Source: LMUY01 sp964235495 (lineage in GTDB: Bacteria > Pseudomonadota > Alphaproteobacteria > Acetobacterales > Acetobacteraceae). From it: a DNA stretch of 64,000 nt. Both the position numbers and the translations under genes were made by a program. Positions 54,510 to 62,595 of the stretch are shown here, piece after piece (the first letter of the stretch is position 1; each line of letters opens with the position of its first letter). The notes beneath the pieces are model-generated. The model was not told where the DNA came from. It did no database searches and was given only the letters and a program-made list of their open reading frames with translations. The stretch covers positions 1 to 64,000 of the forward strand of contig CAXSAX010000015.1 in NCBI GenBank assembly GCA_964235495.1, written 5' to 3'.

Positions 54510-57500
54510 GCCGTCCGGCCAGGCGGGTGCACCTCCAGCACCTCCGCCACCAGCGCCCGCGCGCTTTCGTAAGAGAAGCGGCGCGCGATCACGGCGGCCC
54601 CGGCGGCGGCCAGGTCGTGGCAGCGCGAGTCGTCGTCGAGCAAGGCCGCGATGTGGGCGGCGATCGCCTCCGCCGTGTCGCCGATCAGCGCCTCCACGCC
54701 ATCCTGCAGCCGAATGCCCTCGTTGCCGATCGATGTCGTCACCACGGGAAGGCCGGCGGCCAGGCTGGCCACGATCTTGCCCTTCACCCCGGCGCCGAAG
54801 CGCAGCGGATTCACCGAGACGCGCGCCTCTGCATAGCTCTGCGCCAAATCCGGCACGTGGCCCATGACCTGCACGAGCGGGCCGGCCAGCGCGCGCAGCT
54901 CCTCCGGCGGCTCCGGCCCCACGATGCTGAGCTGCGCGTCCGGGTGGGCGCGCCACAGCAGGGGCATGATGTCGCGCACCAACCACAGAGCGGCGTCGAT
55001 GTTCGGCATGTGATTGAAGCCGCCGACGAACAGCAGCTTGCGCCGTCCCGCAAAGCTGGCCGCATCGCCGACCGCTGGCACGCCCCTGTAGAAGAACAGC
55101 GGCAGCACCCGCACAGCCGCCCGCGGCACCGCCTCGCGGATTACATCCGCCTCGTCCTCGCTGAAGGTCAGGATGCAGTCGACCTTGGCGAAGATGCCCA
55201 GCTCGATGGCCCGCACCCGGGTCGCCTCGTCCAGGGCCATCGGGTCGCGGTCCAGCGCGTAGCGCCGGGTCTCGCGCAGGTGGTGCAGGTCATGCGTCAG
55301 GTACAGGATCGGCGCGCCGGTGTCACGGCGCAGCTGGTCCATCAGGTGGCCCGAGACGTAGGGGCGGGAGGACCAGACGTGGTCGAGAAAGCGGCCGTTC
55401 TCATGCAGCCACTCCGCGAACACGACCGGATGGCACAGCACCTCCACACCCTGCTGCTGCAGCGCCGCCGTGTAGGGCTGCGGCGCACGGCCGTCATGCG
55501 GGTAGTAGATGACGCGCAACCCCAGGCTCACCAGCAGCGCCACATATTGGGCGATGGCGGCGGCCCCGGCGTTCTTGTCCGGCTCCGGCACGCGATCCTC
55601 CATGACGAGGATGGTTCCTCCCGCCGAACGCTGGCGGCTGAGGAACGCGGGCGCCCGGCGGGAGGGCTGGGCCGCCAGGGCGCGCGCCCATTTGCGGCAG
55701 AACTTCGCGTGGTTGCGGGCTGATTGGACGTCCCGCTCCGCCTTGCCGTAGCTGCTGCCGTCCAGGTGCGTCACCACGCTGGCCGGTTGGTACATGACGC
55801 GCAGGCCGCGGTCGCGCAGGACGAAGGCGAGGTCGAACTCCTCGTAGTAGGCGGGGGCGTAGCGGTCGTCGAAGCCGCCCACCGCCTCGAACGCCTCACG
55901 CCGCACCAGGAAGCTCGCGCCGATGACGACGTCCACCTCGCGCACGTAGTTCAGCTCGGGCAACGCCGGGTCCTGCCCGGCGCCGTAGGGGCGGCCCCAG
56001 CCATCGGCTAACAACGCGCCGCCCGCTTCCTGCACGGTGCCGTCGCGGTTGAGCAGCTTGCAGCCGACGAGGCCGATCGTGGGGTCGCTGTCCGCCAAGC
56101 GCGCCAGGGGCTCCAGCCAGCCCTCGTGCACGACGGTGTCGTTGTTGAGGAACACGATGTGCCGCCCGCGGGCGAGCCGGGCGGCGGCGTTGCAGTTGCG
56201 CAGGAAGCCCATGTTGACCGGGTTCACATGCGTGCGCAGGCCGCTGACCCAGGCGAGCAGCGGCGCGATCGGCGCAGCGGGGCGGTCGTCGGCCAGGATG
56301 ACCTCGAACGCCACGCCGCCGCTGCGCCGGGCTACGGCGTGGAGGCAGCGCGCCGTGTCCAGCAGGCGGCCATAGACGGGGATGATGATCGAGACGGCAG
56401 GGGCGTCGCCGGGCGGCAGGCTGAGCGCAGCATCGTTCGGGCCCAGGCCGGGGAAGAGCGGGTGGGGCGCGAGGCCGGCCGCCGCACCCTCGCGCAGCCA
56501 GTGGGCCAGCGGGTTGATGCCGGCCGCGCCGCCCAGGTGGGTGCGGCGATACCAGACGGTGTCGAACAGCGCGTGCGGGTCGCGGTCCTCGGCGGCGCCG
56601 GTGCTGATGAAGTGCTGCACCGGATCCATGCCGGAGGTGGCGACGTCCGGGTTGTCAGCGAGGTAGCCGGCCATGTCGAAGAACGGGGTGGGGCAGCGCG
56701 GGTCAGCGGCGGCCCGGGCGCAGTAGTGCTGCAACCCCTGCCCCGCCGCCTCAGGCGCCTGTGCGCGGTAGAACCCGGCGTCGAACAGCGGATGCGGGTC
56801 CTCGTCGGCGGCCATGCCGCGGCGCAGGTAGTCGGCGAACGGGTTGGCGAGGCCGAGCCCGGGATGCCGGGCGGCATACCAGGCCGTGTCGAACAGCGGG
56901 TGCGGGTCTTGCCCGGCCGCAGCGCCCAGCCAGAGATAGTGCGCCACCGGATCGGCGCCGGGTTGGCCGGACAGGTAGCGGGCGCGGTACCAGGCGTGGT
57001 CGAACAGCGGATGCCCGGCCAGCACCACCATGTCCGCCCGGCGCTGCCGCCGCAGCTCCTGCCGCGCCCGCACGGCAGCCACCAGGCGCCCGGTGCGCAG
57101 CAACTGGAGCGCACGCACCGCCTTCACCGCCAGCCACGCCAGGCGCGGGCTGCGGCGGGTTGCGCGGCGCAGCGACTGGCTCAGCTGCCACAGGGTGGAC
57201 TGGCTGATGGCGCCCATCGCCGCGCTGACGGCCGCGTTCTCCGCCGCCAGCCGCGCCCTCTCGGCGCTTTCGCGGGCCAGGTCGAGCTTGAGCCGCTGCA
57301 GCTCAGCCCGCGGCCACAGCCCGAGCAGGCGGCGGGCCTGCGCCTTGTGGTGCGCCAGCTCGGCCGCGAGCTGGACGAGGCTGACCTGCATCTCGCCGGC
57401 GAGCGCGCTGTTCTGCCGTCCGGCCGCCGCGAGGCGCTGGGCCCCGGCCGCGGTCTCCGCCCCCACCGCTTCGGCGTGGGCCGCGCGCTCCTGCGCCTGG

Positions 57501-58312
57501 AGCTCGATCCGTTCGACGATCTCCTGCTTCAGCCAGGGAATCTCGCTCGTCAGCCCGCTGATGTCGCCGGTTTCGATGAACAGGCTGTCCGGCAGCCCGG
57601 CGAGCGTCGCGTCGCTGCACACCGCGATGAAGTAGCGCGCCTCCGTCATGCCGGCGGAGGCCGCCACCTCGGTCGGGCCGCGCCGGTCGAACACCAGCGG
57701 CAGCGCCCCGACCGGCTCGGTGCTGACGATCGCCGAGCCGACAAAGGCCCGCTGCGCGAACAACGCATGGTGGGCGAAGTGCCGGCGGAGCAGGTCTTCG
57801 AACTCGGGCCGGTTCAGCTCCCGCGCGTGGTACGGGTTTGGCGCGGCGCCTGGGGCCGAGTAGACGTCGCGGTCCGGGGTGCTGATGACCAGCCGCCCGC
57901 CGGGGCGCAGCAAGCGCGTAACCTCGCGGAAGAAGGCGTCATGGTTGGTGAAATGCTCCAGCGTCTCGAATGAGACGACCAGGTCGAGGCTGCCGTTGGC
58001 CAGCGGGATCGCGGTGGCGTCGCCTTCGCGGAAACGCAGGTTGTCCCGCACGTAGGTCCGCCCCGCGTGGGCCACCGCCGCCGGATCCAGGTCCACGCCC
58101 ACGACGGAGCGGGCCACCTGGGCCAGCATGGCGCTGCCGTAGCCTTCGCCGGAGGAGATATCCAGCACGTCCAGCCCGGCGGCCAGGCTGCGCGCGAGGT
58201 AGTAACGGTGGAAATGCTCCACCGCCGTCTCCAGGCTGTGGCCTTCGGACATGCGCTCGCCGGTGTACTCATGCGCGGCGCTGGGCTGGATGGCCTGGAA
58301 CAGCTCGTTCAT
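54506..58312 (-). CDS. Four-module glycan enzyme: methyltransferase, WY repeats, GT2, GT4
   Basis: 1268 residues. Residues 1-210: class I methyltransferase (DISSGEGYGSAML, FETLEHFTNHDAFF, RLLRPGGRLVISTPDRD). Residues 260-370: coiled coil. Residues 433-620: five repeats like HPLFDTAWYAARHPG. Residues 637-880: GT2 (SIIIPVYGRLLDTARC, FLNNDTVVHEGWLEP, YYEEFDLAFVLRDRG). Residues 905-1255: GT4-like (FVGGFNHMPNIDAALWL, FGAGVKGKIVASLAAG). All modules look intact. It starts with an overlap with the 722-residue GT2 gene's stop. It could link several sugars and methylate one in a single polypeptide. Confidence 0.87.
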   Translation of the reverse strand: MNELFQAIQPSAAHEYTGERMSEGHSLETAVEHFHRYYLARSLAAGLDVLDISSGEGYGSAMLAQVARSVVGVDLDPAAVAHAGRTYVRDNLRFREGDATAIPLANGSLDLVVSFETLEHFTNHDAFFREVTRLLRPGGRLVISTPDRDVYSAPGAAPNPYHARELNRPEFEDLLRRHFAHHALFAQRAFVGSAIVSTEPVGALPLVFDRRGPTEVAASAGMTEARYFIAVCSDATLAGLPDSLFIETGDISGLTSEIPWLKQEIVERIELQAQERAAHAEAVGAETAAGAQRLAAAGRQNSALAGEMQVSLVQLAAELAHHKAQARRLLGLWPRAELQRLKLDLARESAERARLAAENAAVSAAMGAISQSTLWQLSQSLRRATRRSPRLAWLAVKAVRALQLLRTGRLVAAVRARQELRRQRRADMVVLAGHPLFDHAWYRARYLSGQPGADPVAHYLWLGAAAGQDPHPLFDTAWYAARHPGLGLANPFADYLRRGMAADEDPHPLFDAGFYRAQAPEAAGQGLQHYCARAAADPRCPTPFFDMAGYLADNPDVATSGMDPVQHFISTGAAEDRDPHALFDTVWYRRTHLGGAAGINPLAHWLREGAAAGLAPHPLFPGLGPNDAALSLPPGDAPAVSIIIPVYGRLLDTARCLHAVARRSGGVAFEVILADDRPAAPIAPLLAWVSGLRTHVNPVNMGFLRNCNAAARLARGRHIVFLNNDTVVHEGWLEPLARLADSDPTIGLVGCKLLNRDGTVQEAGGALLADGWGRPYGAGQDPALPELNYVREVDVVIGASFLVRREAFEAVGGFDDRYAPAYYEEFDLAFVLRDRGLRVMYQPASVVTHLDGSSYGKAERDVQSARNHAKFCRKWARALAAQPSRRAPAFLSRQRSAGGTILVMEDRVPEPDKNAGAAAIAQYVALLVSLGLRVIYYPHDGRAPQPYTAALQQQGVEVLCHPVVFAEWLHENGRFLDHVWSSRPYVSGHLMDQLRRDTGAPILYLTHDLHHLRETRRYALDRDPMALDEATRVRAIELGIFAKVDCILTFSEDEADVIREAVPRAAVRVLPLFFYRGVPAVGDAASFAGRRKLLFVGGFNHMPNIDAALWLVRDIMPLLWRAHPDAQLSIVGPEPPEELRALAGPLVQVMGHVPDLAQSYAEARVSVNPLRFGAGVKGKIVASLAAGLPVVTTSIGNEGIRLQDGVEALIGDTAEAIAAHIAALLDDDSRCHDLAAAGAAVIARRFSYESARALVAEVLEVHPPGRTA

Positions 58313-60477
58313 GCCGCCGTCTCCTGCTCCAAGGCGCCTGACCCACGCTGCCAGGGCGGCCTGCGGCGGGGCTGCTGCGTCAGCACGATGCCGGTCGCGG
58401 TCGCGTCCAGGTTCGGGTTGAGGAACGGGTCGCGGTCGGTCTCGCCGGGGAAGCGCCGGCGCAGGGCGGCGCGTTCGATCTCGTGCCGCGCTTGCTGGGC
58501 CAGGGCCGCGTCCCGCCCGCGGGTCGCCATCTCGTGGTGCACCAGCACGGCGTCTGGCAGCCAGAGCACGCGGTAGCCGGCCCGGCGCACCCGCAGGCAG
58601 AGGTCGATGTCGCTCCAGCCGACGCGCAGGGACTCGGCCTCCAAGCCGCCCACCTCTTGGAACACTGCGCGACGGATCGCCAGGCAGGCTCCGGTGACGG
58701 CCGATAGGTCCCGCGGCAGGGCGACCTGGCCAAGATAGCCGGCCTCGCCCTCGGCGGCGTGGGTCATCGCATGCACGGCCTGGCCGTGGGGGCCGAGCAG
58801 GACGCCGCCATGCTGCAGGCCGCCCGCGGGGAACACGAGCCGCGCCCCGACAGCGCCGATCCCGGGACGCACCGCGTGCCCGGCCATGGCCGCCAGCCAG
58901 CCTGGCGCCACCACCTCCACATCGTTGTTCAGGAGCAGCAGCACGTCGCCCGCCGCCGCCCGCGCGCCCGCGTTGTTCAGGGCGGACCAGTTGAACGGAC
59001 CCGGTTGGACCAGCACCCGCACTCGTGCATCGTGGCGGGCGCGTTGCAGCAGGTGCAGGGTCTCCCCTTCCACGCTGCCGTTGTCCACGACCAGGACCTC
59101 AAGGCTCGGGTAGTCGGTTTGCGTCAGCAGGCCCTCCAGGCAGCGCTCCAGCAGGATCGCACGATCACGCACGGGGATGATGACGGACACGAGCGGCGCG
59201 GGCTGCGGCAGGGCGGCCGACAGAGTGGGCCATAGGCCATCGCCACCCAGGCGCTCGCCCAAGGCAAGCCCAGGCGGTCCCCGTTGCAGGTGACGGGCGA
59301 CGATGGCCGCGAGCTGCGGCTCCGAGGCCACGGCGCGGGCCGCGGGGAAGCTGGCCGGTCGGCCGTCCCGCGCCCGGCCGCGATGGAACAGGATGGCTGG
59401 GATGTGGTGCACGCGGCCCGGCGCTGCATCCTGCGCCAGCCGCAAGCCGAGCTCATAGCGCTCGAACGGCGCGGCGGACGCCGAAAAGCCGCCTGCCGCT
59501 TGCGCCGCCTGCCGGTTGAGCAGCGTTAACTGGCCCATGCTGTCGCCCATGAGGGCGAGATCCGGGCTCCAGCCGGGCTTCAAGGCCGGGCGAAAGCGCG
59601 TTCCGTCGCCGGCGATGCAGTCCTCGTCGGTGTAGATCAGCTGCGCCGCCGGGTCAGCGGCCAGCACGGCGGCGGCCTCGTACAAGGCTGTAGGGGCAAG
59701 GCGGTCGCTGGCGGCCAGCCAGCCCAGCATGACGCCGCTGGCCTGCGCCGAGGCACGGTTGGCCAGGTCAGCGGCAGAGAGCGCAGCCGGCGCATCGACC
59801 AGCCGCACCGCCGCATCCCGCGCCGCCATCGCCTGCACAGCCTCGCGGACGTGCCGCGGCAGCGTGTCCGGGCACGCCAGCAGGCATTCCCATTGAGGCC
59901 AGATCTGCGCGGCCAGGGAGGCGAGCGTCTCCTCCACCAGGTCCGGCCGTGCGGGCGGCACGACCAGGATGAGCGAGAACAGCGCGTCAGGCAGGCTGGC
60001 GGCGTGCCAGGCCTGGGCGGCCATGTCCTCCGGCTCGCCCTGCCCGGCTTCCAGCCAGAGCTGGTAGGCGACATCGTCCTCCGGCGGCAGCCCGTCCGGG
60101 TAGAGGTTGGCGGCCAGCCCCACCCCGTCCCGCGCCCGTTCCGACTGGCTGACGGCCAGCAGCACGCCCGCCCGCGTGGCCGGGGACGCCAGCAGGGCCG
60201 CATCCTCATCTGCGGGGTCCTGGCCGTCCACGGCCCAGAACAGGGCGCGCAGGTAGTGCTCGTCCGGCGCACCCGGCGGGCCATGGCGGGCCAGGAACTC
60301 CTCTCCGCCTGCGAGGGCGTCGGCGATGTCGGCCAGGCTGCCGCCCTGGCGGCGCTGCTGCACGAGGGCTTGCAGGCTGGGCGAGTCCGGCGTGCGCCCC
60401 AGCGCGGCGACGAACAGGCGCACGAGGGGGGCGCCCACGGCGCGGGCGTCGGCGGACGCATGGAAGAGCGCCGTCAT
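58309..60477 (-). CDS. Tandem GT2 glycosyltransferase with N-terminal DUF4214-like domain
   Basis: 722 residues from ATG 60477. N-terminus: VRLFVAALGRTPDSPSLQ followed by LADIADALAGGEEF, a DUF4214-like unit. Next an RfbC-type GT2 (YTDEDCIAGDGTRFRPALK, PGWSPDLALM) and a second GT2 (VSVIIPVRDRAILLERC, LLLLNNDVEVVAPGWLA, GWSDIDLCLRVRRAGYR) with its Asp pair present. First gene of the leftward five-gene operon. Likely transfers sugars onto a lipid-linked or growing glycan chain. Confidence 0.87.
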   Translation of the reverse strand: MTALFHASADARAVGAPLVRLFVAALGRTPDSPSLQALVQQRRQGGSLADIADALAGGEEFLARHGPPGAPDEHYLRALFWAVDGQDPADEDAALLASPATRAGVLLAVSQSERARDGVGLAANLYPDGLPPEDDVAYQLWLEAGQGEPEDMAAQAWHAASLPDALFSLILVVPPARPDLVEETLASLAAQIWPQWECLLACPDTLPRHVREAVQAMAARDAAVRLVDAPAALSAADLANRASAQASGVMLGWLAASDRLAPTALYEAAAVLAADPAAQLIYTDEDCIAGDGTRFRPALKPGWSPDLALMGDSMGQLTLLNRQAAQAAGGFSASAAPFERYELGLRLAQDAAPGRVHHIPAILFHRGRARDGRPASFPAARAVASEPQLAAIVARHLQRGPPGLALGERLGGDGLWPTLSAALPQPAPLVSVIIPVRDRAILLERCLEGLLTQTDYPSLEVLVVDNGSVEGETLHLLQRARHDARVRVLVQPGPFNWSALNNAGARAAAGDVLLLLNNDVEVVAPGWLAAMAGHAVRPGIGAVGARLVFPAGGLQHGGVLLGPHGQAVHAMTHAAEGEAGYLGQVALPRDLSAVTGACLAIRRAVFQEVGGLEAESLRVGWSDIDLCLRVRRAGYRVLWLPDAVLVHHEMATRGRDAALAQQARHEIERAALRRRFPGETDRDPFLNPNLDATATGIVLTQQPRRRPPWQRGSGALEQETAA

Positions 60478-60568
60478 CGGGTTGCGGCGAGGCAGGCGTC
60501 GTGCTGGCTCATCAGCGGCTTGCGCCGTCTCCCCGCTGCCATGGCGATCCAGCATCGCCCGGAGGGGC

Positions 60569-60597
60569 CAATAGCGCGGCCCGGCGCGAAGGGGCAA
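60569..60597 (-). promoter_or_regulatory. Possible promoter of the leftward glycan operon
   Basis: On the minus strand TTGCCC and CTATTG are separated by 17 bases, about 90 bp before the start of the 722-residue GT2 gene. The match is modest but the spacing is right. Confidence 0.35.
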
Positions 60598-60611
60598 GAG
60601 AGGCTAGACGA

Positions 60612-60960
60612 TCACCTCTGCGGCTCGTCCTCCAAAGGCTGTTCGTTCCATGGGCCGGTTTGCAAGTTCAGCTCGTATAACCTCGGCAGCAGGCCTTGCC
60701 CCTGTGCATAGTTGCGGAGGCGGTCCAGGTAATCTGGGCTACCAACAGACAAAAGGTTTCACCTATTGGGTGCCTTGATTGCGAAGCCGTTGAGTGTGGG
60801 AACACGGTGCCACTCGGCAGCCATCATAGCATCGACGTCATGTTGAACCCTATCGCTTACGCTCGGTGAAAAGCCGGGATTAGGTGACCCGGCACTGATG
60901 GAGAAAAGTGTGACAGGCAGCAGGGGAGTACTTACGCGCCCAAGACAGCAAGTAGCGATC
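60612..60960 (-). pseudogene. Remnant of a membrane glycan-type protein (C-terminal end)
   Basis: The 494-base gap 60478-60971 has no intact gene, but reading leftward from about 60960 gives one continuous frame with the segments TPLLPVTLFSISAG, VQHDVDAMMAAEWHRVPTL, NGFAIKAPNR, a TGA stop (60759-60761), then in the same frame GSPDYLDRLRNYAQGQGLL, YELNLQTGPWNEQPLEDE and a final TGA at 60612. From memory, the AMxAAxxxxVPTLNG pattern recalls C-terminal regions of large membrane proteins in polysaccharide loci. No N-terminal part or start is seen. The remaining bases 60478-60611 hold only the operon's upstream region. Confidence 0.55.
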
Positions 60961-60971
60961 CTCTCACGGCC

Positions 60972-62489
60972 GTGCTGGTTGATGGTGCAACAGCTATCTG
61001 CCAGGTATCAGGTTTTCATGGTACCCAGCGTTCCGCTTCCTTCCGTATCGAGGCGTTCCGCAGATGGCCTCGCCCCCTCTGGATCGCCGCCGCCGCTTTG
61101 CTGCTCGCCGCCGGCCTCGCTTTTGACCACGTTGAGCGATTTTTCCAGGGCGACTCTCTCTCTTACCTCGGGACGGAGGGTCACTACCTGCCACCTGACC
61201 GCTCCTGGCTGTTCGGCTTGGCCTTGAATGCGCTGGTGCGCGTAACGGGCAGCGAATACAGCTTCAGGGCATTACAGGCGCTGGCTCTCCTGATGGTTCT
61301 GATGGCATGTGCGTCCTTGTTTGCGGAAACACGGGGCGGCCGTCGCGCCCATGCAACTTTCGTTGTTGCCTGCTGCCTTGACCCGCTGACTGGCCTCTAC
61401 ACACGTTTCTACATGACGGACCTATTGGCAGCCCTGATGTTCCTGATGTTCCTTGTCTTGCTTCACCGCGCGGTTCGGGCGACGCGAGAAGGTTTCCGAC
61501 TCTGGTTGTTACCGCTGGCGCTGATCGTCACGGCGGCCGTCTTCACCCGCGTTGCCTATGGTGTGATCATTTTGCTGAGCGTGGCTTTCTTCGGTTTCAG
61601 TGCAGCACGGCTGCGTCTGCCCATGACGAATCGCCTTGTGATGATTGCGGCACTTCCATTCCTCGCGATTGTTGTCTTAGTCGGCGCAAATCGGGTTTTG
61701 TTTGCTGAACAGTTCCCCGGCGAGTTGTTCATCAACAAACTCTCGGGCGTATTCGTGCTGGGCAGCTTCGCGCCAGCGCTGAACGCCACAGATTTCCGCG
61801 CAGCCGGGATCGAAGTTTCCGATGCCGATGTGGCGGCGCTAAGATTGAACGACTACGACCGACGGGGTGACCAGATCTGGGGCGTGAACGACACGGACGC
61901 GCAAGCTTTGATCAAACGCCGACTTGGAGTTACGGCACCCTATACCCGCATCGTTGACAACACCTGCACGCGGATCGTCGTCCATGCGCTATGGCGCAAT
62001 CCACTGAGTTTCCTACAAGTCTATGCGACCACTCTGCTCTTCCATTTTGAGCCCAGCGAGTGGCGAAAGCATCTGGATGTCGAAACCGGCATCACGCGCA
62101 GCCTGCCACAGGGCTTCATCGACATGATGAACCGGCTCGCGAAACCGCACATAACGCCTGAGATTGCCGTCCAACCGTCGATCATGCTCAGCACGTTTCT
62201 TAGGGTCGCTCCCGTTTACCCGTTGCTGCTTGCTGGAACCGTGCTGGCGGCTGGTTGGCATCTGCTGCTCGGGCGGCGAACGAGGCTAGGATGCCTTGTT
62301 GCGAGTGCCGGGTTCCTAGCGGTCGTGGCGGCGGGACCCCTTTATGCCGTTTATGTCATTCCGCGCTACATGATTGCTGCTGTGCCGCTTGCCTTTGCAA
62401 TCTGGGCCGGATTTGATCTGTCCCACGCTTGGAGAGTAGCGCGAGTGCGTTTTGCCAAGATTTTGTCAAGCATAGCTGTGGTGCAATAA
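60972..62489 (+). CDS. GT-C-like polytopic membrane protein
   Basis: 505 residues with about ten hydrophobic segments (for example LWIAAAALLLAAGLAF and LALLMVLMACASLF). The first loop has an acidic FQGDSLSYLG, as in GT-C glycosyltransferases, and a soluble region lies around residues 255-345. I cannot name a family. GTG 60972 opens the frame; the true start may lie later, since no clear ribosome site is seen. GC is visibly lower than the genome norm, suggesting transfer. A periplasmic sugar transferase using lipid-linked donors is plausible. Confidence 0.7.
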   Translation: MLVDGATAICQVSGFHGTQRSASFRIEAFRRWPRPLWIAAAALLLAAGLAFDHVERFFQGDSLSYLGTEGHYLPPDRSWLFGLALNALVRVTGSEYSFRALQALALLMVLMACASLFAETRGGRRAHATFVVACCLDPLTGLYTRFYMTDLLAALMFLMFLVLLHRAVRATREGFRLWLLPLALIVTAAVFTRVAYGVIILLSVAFFGFSAARLRLPMTNRLVMIAALPFLAIVVLVGANRVLFAEQFPGELFINKLSGVFVLGSFAPALNATDFRAAGIEVSDADVAALRLNDYDRRGDQIWGVNDTDAQALIKRRLGVTAPYTRIVDNTCTRIVVHALWRNPLSFLQVYATTLLFHFEPSEWRKHLDVETGITRSLPQGFIDMMNRLAKPHITPEIAVQPSIMLSTFLRVAPVYPLLLAGTVLAAGWHLLLGRRTRLGCLVASAGFLAVVAAGPLYAVYVIPRYMIAAVPLAFAIWAGFDLSHAWRVARVRFAKILSSIAVVQ

Positions 62490-62595
62490 GTTCATGGTTT
62501 GATGCGAGTCGCACCATGGCGGAGCAAGTTGCACGTCAACATGCTTGGCTGGATGGATCAGCCAGCACCAGCGTGTTAGAGACAAATACCTCCAA

